From NCBI GenBank assembly GCA_024405235.1, contig JAKSPA010000049.1:1-9334 (forward strand): DNA of 9,334 bases, given 5' to 3'. A program made the translations under genes and the position numbers. The notes under the pieces were generated by a model. That model did no database searches. It was given only the letters and a program-made list of their open reading frames with translations, and was not told the DNA's origin. Source of the DNA: Lentisphaeria bacterium (GTDB taxonomy: Bacteria; Verrucomicrobiota; Lentisphaeria; Oligosphaerales; Oligosphaeraceae). Below are positions 5,675-9,334 of the stretch, piece by piece; position 1 is the stretch's first letter; each line of letters starts with the position of its first letter.

Positions 5675-8026
5675 ATGCCCACTTCGAACCAATCGAAACG
5701 TAAAAAGCCACTTCCTGATTGGCTGAAAGAAAAACTGGACAGAAAAAAAGGCCTCATAACCACTCCGAGATTGTATGAAGTGCCCGAAGGACCTCTGCCG
5801 GAAGAAACCGAATTGACAGGACAGGTTCTGCGGACTATTTTCCAAAACACGGTAAACGGCTACGGCGTTCTTGTCCTAAAGCGCGCCGATGGCAAAAAAG
5901 AGGCCTGTCTCGCAGGAAATCTTGCTGGAGCAACGCCTGGCGTCGAACTGCACGTACAGGGGCACTGGACAGACAATCCGAAATTCGGACGGCAGTTTCT
6001 TGTGGAAAATTCGAAGGTGCTCCTGCCGAAATCCAAATCCGGCATCGAACGCTATCTCGCAAGCGGCATTCTTCCTGGAATCAACGAATCGATGGCGTCG
6101 ATCATTGTCGCGCGTTTCGGCGAAAACACGCTGGATGTGCTGGACCATGCGCCAGAACGCCTGCGAGAGGTTCCCGGCATTGGCGAAAAACGCTTCCAGA
6201 GCATTCTGGAGGCATGGGCGAAGGCCTCCGTGAATCGTGCTGAATTCATCTTTCTGGAAGGCCTCGGACTCTCTCCGGCCATGTCGCAGAAAATCATTTC
6301 ATATTATGAACCGCAGAGCGCCTCGCAGATCGTCAAGGGGAATCCATATCGCCTGACTAGAGATATTGAAGGCATCGGATTCCTTTCCGCCGATAAAATC
6401 GCAAATTCACTAGGCATCGCACAGGATGCGAATGTCCGCATCGCTTCAGGATTGGCATACACTCTTGATCAGGCGAGTCTGCTCGGACATGTCTATCTTC
6501 CCAAAAGCCGCCTCATGGATGATGCGGCAAAACTTCTCATGCTGCCACACGAAAACATCGAAAAGGGATTCGATGAAGCGATTGCATGCGGAATAATCAT
6601 CGCTCTGCAATTTCCAGATTCACAGGAGCCATTGTGCTATCTTCCGATCATGGCCGCCGATGAAAAAAAACTGGCAAGATTCATTCACGCGCATCTTTTC
6701 AACAAATTTCCGCCATTCTCCATGCTTGCCAAACTGCCTCAGCGTCCAGGAGATATCGTCCTCAACGATGAACAGCGGGAAGCGGTCAGAACCGCACTCG
6801 AATCCCCTATTTCAATTATCACGGGAGGGCCTGGCGTCGGAAAGACTACTGTCATCAGGAGGGTCGTTGACATCGCCACGGCTAATAAATGGCGCATCAA
6901 ACTCGCGGCGCCGACAGGACGCGCCGCCAAACGCCTGTCAGAATCCGCAAAGACCGTCCCAGCAAGCACTATTCACAGACTACTGCAATACAATCCGCAA
7001 AACAATCGTTTCGTCTTCGATCAGGACACCCCCCTTGAATGCGATCTGTTGGTCGTCGACGAAGTATCCATGCTGGAGCTCTCGCTGGCAAAGAATCTCA
7101 TGGCCGCGATCTCGCCAGAAACAAGGCTTGTTCTCGTTGGCGACAAGGACCAGCTGCCGTCCGTCGGGCCAGGCGCCGTCCTTCACGATCTCCTCGAATG
7201 CGGACGTATTCCTGTCGTCTCGCTAAACCAGATTTATCGCCAGAAGGAAGGAAGCCGAATCATCACAAGCGCTCACGATGTGAATGTCGGACGTATTCCG
7301 AATCTTGAGAATCCACCGAAAGGCACTGTCGGCGAATTCTATTTCTATGACAAATCCGTTCCGACGGAATGTCAGGATTTCATCGCGGCGCTTTGCGCGA
7401 AAAGCATTCCACAATTCTTTGGACTGGATCCACTTGAAGACATACAAGTCCTTACGCCGATGAGAAAGGGCGAATGCGGCACAATCGCACTGAACAAGAG
7501 ACTTCAGGAGATTCTGAATCCTCCTTCACCCGAAAAACCTGAACTGACGCTGAACGGAACAGAGTTTCAAAGAATCTTCAGGCTCGGCGATCGCGTCATG
7601 CAGACCAAAAACAATTACGATAAACAAGTATTCAATGGCGATCTCGGACGAATCATCGCCGTCAATCTCGAAAACAAGTCGTTTAGAGTGGCTTTCGATC
7701 AATTGTCAGCAGATTACAACGCAAACGAATGTTCGCAACTACTTCATGCATACGCTATTACTATCCACAAATCACAGGGCTGCGAATTTCCGGCTGTCGT
7801 GACACCGCTGCTTGGACAGCATTATGTCATGCTTCAACGCAATCTTCTCTATACCGCAATCACTCGCGCTAAAAAACTCTTTGTCCTGACAGGCACACTG
7901 CCAGCGGTCCGACATGCCGTGGAAAACGACACGCCTATGACTCGTCTCACAAGACTCACATGGAGACTCCAGAATCCAGCCATTCAGCCAACTGTTCTCG
8001 CACCGCACACGCCAGAGTTGTTTTGA
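5675..8026 (+). CDS. recD2: RecD2-like SF1B DNA helicase
   Basis: An ATP-dependent 5'-3' DNA helicase of the RecD2/RecD-like group, involved in DNA repair or replication-fork processing without RecB and RecC. From ATG 5675 it has 783 residues. The N-terminal part has an OB-like segment (ELTGQVLRTIFQNTVNGYGV) and helix-hairpin-helix-like repeats (LASGILPGINESMASIIVAR, LREVPGIGEKRF, DIEGIGFLSADKIA), as in RecD2. Helicase motifs follow in order: Walker A GGPGVGKTT (384-392), APTGRAAKRL (about 412), DEAD-box-like VVDEVSML (460-467), GDKDQLPSVGPG (489-500), NQIYRQ (518-523), AITIHKSQGCEF (694-705) and LYTAITRAK (725-733). All key residues are present, so it should be active. A TTG three codons upstream (5666) is an alternative start. 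The leader is A-rich (TTGAAAAAA) without a Shine-Dalgarno sequence. It is monocistronic, with its own promoter. Confidence 0.95.
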   Translation: MPTSNQSKRKKPLPDWLKEKLDRKKGLITTPRLYEVPEGPLPEETELTGQVLRTIFQNTVNGYGVLVLKRADGKKEACLAGNLAGATPGVELHVQGHWTDNPKFGRQFLVENSKVLLPKSKSGIERYLASGILPGINESMASIIVARFGENTLDVLDHAPERLREVPGIGEKRFQSILEAWAKASVNRAEFIFLEGLGLSPAMSQKIISYYEPQSASQIVKGNPYRLTRDIEGIGFLSADKIANSLGIAQDANVRIASGLAYTLDQASLLGHVYLPKSRLMDDAAKLLMLPHENIEKGFDEAIACGIIIALQFPDSQEPLCYLPIMAADEKKLARFIHAHLFNKFPPFSMLAKLPQRPGDIVLNDEQREAVRTALESPISIITGGPGVGKTTVIRRVVDIATANKWRIKLAAPTGRAAKRLSESAKTVPASTIHRLLQYNPQNNRFVFDQDTPLECDLLVVDEVSMLELSLAKNLMAAISPETRLVLVGDKDQLPSVGPGAVLHDLLECGRIPVVSLNQIYRQKEGSRIITSAHDVNVGRIPNLENPPKGTVGEFYFYDKSVPTECQDFIAALCAKSIPQFFGLDPLEDIQVLTPMRKGECGTIALNKRLQEILNPPSPEKPELTLNGTEFQRIFRLGDRVMQTKNNYDKQVFNGDLGRIIAVNLENKSFRVAFDQLSADYNANECSQLLHAYAITIHKSQGCEFPAVVTPLLGQHYVMLQRNLLYTAITRAKKLFVLTGTLPAVRHAVENDTPMTRLTRLTWRLQNPAIQPTVLAPHTPELF

Positions 8027-8048
8027 AATCTTTATACAATATGCTCAA

Positions 8049-8073
8049 AAAAGGCCGTATTTTGATGCCTTTT
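8049..8073 (+). terminator. Possible weak terminator after recD2
   Basis: AAAAGGC (8049-8055) pairs with GCCTTTT (8067-8073) around an 11-nt loop, 22 nt after the helicase stop codon. The T-run is part of the stem and only three pairs are G-C, so termination would be weak. It is the best placed candidate. Confidence 0.35.
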
Positions 8074-8340
8074 GCCATCAAGGTATATATATGCCTAAAA
8101 AGACCTCGAATGCAGCAGAGGGCCTCCCAGGCCCCTTCTGGACGATTTCCGCTTTTTTCCATGCCGTTTTTCCGTCCCGCCAGACGCCTTTTTGAATGAT
8201 TTCCGCCATCGAGGACCGTTTCGTTTTATTTTGGAACAAAATGGCAATTGTCGCTTATCCTTATATATACGACAGACCACATTCTCTATCGCTGTTTTCA
8301 AATATTAATCACTTTTTTGCTAAATTTCTTAAACCCAAAC

Positions 8341-8370
8341 TAGACGTTCGCATCAGTAATGCTATATTAT
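8341..8370 (+). promoter_or_regulatory. Candidate promoter of tRNA-Pro
   Basis: TAGACG (8341-8346, four of six matches to TTGACA) is followed by TATATT (8363-8368, 16-bp spacer) or the overlapping TATTAT (8365-8370, 18-bp spacer). Transcription would begin about 7-10 nt before the mature tRNA 5' end. Position is good; the -35 is only moderate. Confidence 0.45.
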
Positions 8371-8386
8371 GCAAGTTGACAGGAAT

Positions 8387-8463
8387 CGGAGCATAGCGCA
8401 GCTTGGTAGCGCGAATGGTTTGGGACCATTAGGTCGAGGGTTCGAATCCCCCTGCTCCGACCA
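8387..8463 (+). tRNA. tRNA-Pro, anticodon UGG, CCA encoded
   Basis: A complete cloverleaf. The acceptor arms CGGAGCA (8387-8393) and TGCTCCG (8453-8459) pair perfectly. The D-arm is GCGC-AGCTTGGTA-GCGC, and the anticodon stem AATGG/CCATT encloses loop TTTGGGA with anticodon TGG at 8421-8423. The variable loop is AGGTC and the T-arm is GAGGG-TTCGAAT-CCCCC. Discriminator A8460 is followed by genomic CCA (8461-8463). The C1 start and the UGG loop match bacterial tRNA-Pro. The T-stem has one A·C mismatch at its second pair (A of GAGGG against C). Confidence 0.96.
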
Positions 8464-8474
8464 TCTGCAGTTAC

Positions 8475-8525
8475 CGCGACTTTCGGTACGGACTTTTTGG
8501 TCCCGCCCCGAAAGTCGCGTTTTTT
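8475..8525 (+). terminator. Strong intrinsic terminator after tRNA-Pro
   Basis: CGCGACTTTCGG (8475-8486) pairs perfectly over 12 bp with CCGAAAGTCGCG (8508-8519), followed by six T (8520-8525). The 21-nt loop contains a second small stem, GGAC/GTCC, around a T-rich loop. It ends tRNA-Pro transcription 12 nt after the CCA. On the opposite strand no T-run follows the hairpin, so it acts rightward only and shields the leftward transposase gene from antisense read-through. Confidence 0.93.
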
Positions 8526-8557
8526 GTTATGTATTGCGCAGCAGGATGTTTCATGCA

Positions 8558-9334
8558 TGTCATCGCATATTTCGGGACACGCAGGTCGACAGTCCGCATT
8601 TTCTTAGATACAGGGGCGAGCTACTTCCGTCAATTGCTTCCAGCTTCCGAATTGTTCCGGCAGGCGTTCTCGTAATCCATCTCGCATTGGTCGGGAGTCC
8701 GCAAGTTGAGTTTCCTGTGCGGTCGTTTGCTGTTGTAGAAGACAATGTAGTCGGCAACAGTCTTCTGAAGATGCTCGAAACTTTCGTAGCGGTTATGGGA
8801 CAGTTCCTCCCGTTTCATAGTGCTGAAGAAGGATTCCGCCACCGCATTGTCATGAGGAGTCCCTGGATTAGAGAGAGACTGACGTACTTTCAAGGTCCTG
8901 AGCATCTTCCTGAAGTCGAATGCGGTGTATTGGGTTCCCTGATCGCTGTGAACGGTGAGTCCTTCAGGACGACCTCGTTCCTCGTATGCCTGCAGGAAAG
9001 TCCGCGAAACGAGGTCGCAGTTGTTCTCCGGCGCAATCCCGTAGCCGACGATTTTGCGGGAGAAAAGGTCCATATAAGTGCAGATGGCATAGAAATCCTT
9101 GTCAACTCGCGCGTATGTGACATCGCTCACCCAGAATACATTGGGCTTTTCCTGTGTGAAATTCCTTTTCAGTTTATTGCTGCGGAAGTTGAATTTTCGG
9201 TATGTAGAATTGCCTCTGCATCGCGGACGGAACTGCTTGCTGACCAGCCCCTCCTGTTTCATCAATCGCCTGACGTGGTCCTTGGAAACTGATATGCCTT
9301 TTTCCTTCAGCTTGAGTGCGATCGCGGGTGCGGC
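8558..9334 (-). mobile_element. IS3-family insertion sequence, transposase-end part (left boundary approximate)
   Basis: The element is recognised by its OrfB-type DDE transposase running in from the right edge; the rest lies outside the window. Its end near the tRNA terminator is not resolved, because the partner terminal repeat is not visible. IS3-family ends usually start TG and finish CA. Reading inward on the + strand, TGTCATCGC at 8558 followed by TTTCGGGACACGCAGG is one plausible tip, and TGCATG at 8554 is another. The non-coding stretch 8526-8629 probably holds this end plus a few flanking bases. Confidence 0.75.
8630..9334 (-). CDS. IS3-family transposase OrfB, N-terminus beyond window edge
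   Basis: A DDE/RNase H-fold transposase that cuts and joins the IS ends. The frame enters open at the right edge; 235 residues are visible. It begins with the C-terminal part of the HTH_21-type region (LKLKEKGISVSKDHVRRLM, then KQEGLVSKQF). The rve integrase core follows: first Asp in VFWVSDVTY (codon 9122-9124), second in GLTVHSDQGTQY (codon 8942-8944), and Glu in DNAVAESFFSTMKREEL (codon 8834-8836). The second Asp and the Glu are separated by 35 residues, the DD(35)E spacing of IS3. The end has FYNSKRPHRKLNLRTPDQ, also typical. The catalytic triad is intact and no internal stop or frameshift is seen, so this part could be functional. IS3 elements normally make OrfAB by -1 frameshifting from an upstream orfA, which is not in view. 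An internal TTG at 9265 is not the true start. Confidence 0.93.
   Translation of the reverse strand, partial: AAPAIALKLKEKGISVSKDHVRRLMKQEGLVSKQFRPRCRGNSTYRKFNFRSNKLKRNFTQEKPNVFWVSDVTYARVDKDFYAICTYMDLFSRKIVGYGIAPENNCDLVSRTFLQAYEERGRPEGLTVHSDQGTQYTAFDFRKMLRTLKVRQSLSNPGTPHDNAVAESFFSTMKREELSHNRYESFEHLQKTVADYIVFYNSKRPHRKLNLRTPDQCEMDYENACRNNSEAGSN

Larger units (their letters stand above)
8027..8386. other. Intergenic region between recD2 and tRNA-Pro, no gene recognised
   Basis: About 360 nt, visibly AT-rich with repeated T-tracts (CGCTTTTTTCC, CCGTTTTTCCG, CGCCTTTTTG) and two TATATATA-type stretches near 8080 and 8262. The octamer ATTTCCGC occurs twice (8145-8152 and 8200-8207). Short inverted repeats include GGGCCT-CCC-AGGCCC (about 8119-8133) and ATTTTG-GAA-CAAAAT (8228-8242). 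Short reading frames here are compositionally odd (Lys/Arg- or Phe/Pro-rich) and have no start signals, so I call none. No match to 6S, SRP or tmRNA landmarks was seen by eye. Confidence 0.5.

Noticed and set aside
8119..8133. GGGCCT-CCC-AGGCCC palindrome as a terminator of recD2
   Set aside because: The stem is short and no T-run follows it on either strand.
8095..8301. 68-codon minus-strand frame, Lys/Arg-rich
   Set aside because: The composition follows from the T-tracts of the + strand; no start signal or domain.
8369..9292. 307-codon open frame on the + strand
   Set aside because: It begins inside the tRNA region, runs through the tRNA and terminator, and lies antisense to a clear IS3 transposase with intact catalytic residues.
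1..9334. CRISPR array, toxin-antitoxin pair, phage genes or a defence island
   Set aside because: No regularly spaced repeats, no matching domains, and all large frames are assigned to other families.

Overview
The window looks like a chromosomal segment of a Gram-negative-type bacterium using the standard code (TAA, TAG and TGA all end genes). Three things point weakly towards the PVC superphylum (Lentisphaerae, Kiritimatiellae, Verrucomicrobia or Planctomycetes). These are a flotillin-like FloA next to a single-pass protein ending in an 'AMVLKEILGDPKGL'-type tail, a long-form phosphofructokinase, and PilT/PilU with an 'NPQALKMNFKGIF' tail. This placement rests on family memory and was not searched.

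Layout. Positions 2-5513 hold a leftward (minus-strand) run, read here in transcription order. It contains a long-form 6-phosphofructokinase (5513-4143), a PilT/PilU-type pilus retraction ATPase (4073-2967), a possible 65-residue basic membrane protein (2894-2697) and FloA (2559-1579). It then continues with an unrecognised membrane-anchored protein that has a low-complexity middle (1572-733) and a DUF362 protein cut by the window edge (736 to below 2). The last three are packed tightly, with a 6-nt gap and then an ATGA overlap, so they are very probably co-transcribed. The 137 nt before floA and the 69-72 nt gaps upstream leave the rest of the operon structure open.

A short divergent region (5514-5674) carries a good sigma-70-type promoter for the rightward recD2-like helicase gene (5675-8026). 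After it come about 360 nt of AT-rich, T-tract-rich sequence with no recognisable gene. Next is tRNA-Pro(UGG) with an encoded CCA (8387-8463) and a strong intrinsic terminator (8475-8525). The right end of the window is the 3' part of an IS3-family insertion sequence, whose DDE transposase runs leftward from beyond the window edge to 8630.

No defence, CRISPR, prophage or biosynthetic system is visible. The most interesting unit is the floA - membrane protein - DUF362 cluster. Here FloA has no NfeD partner in view and sits beside an uncharacterised, probably cytoplasm-facing single-pass protein. Most start sites have A-rich leaders rather than clear Shine-Dalgarno sequences, so several start calls are tentative.
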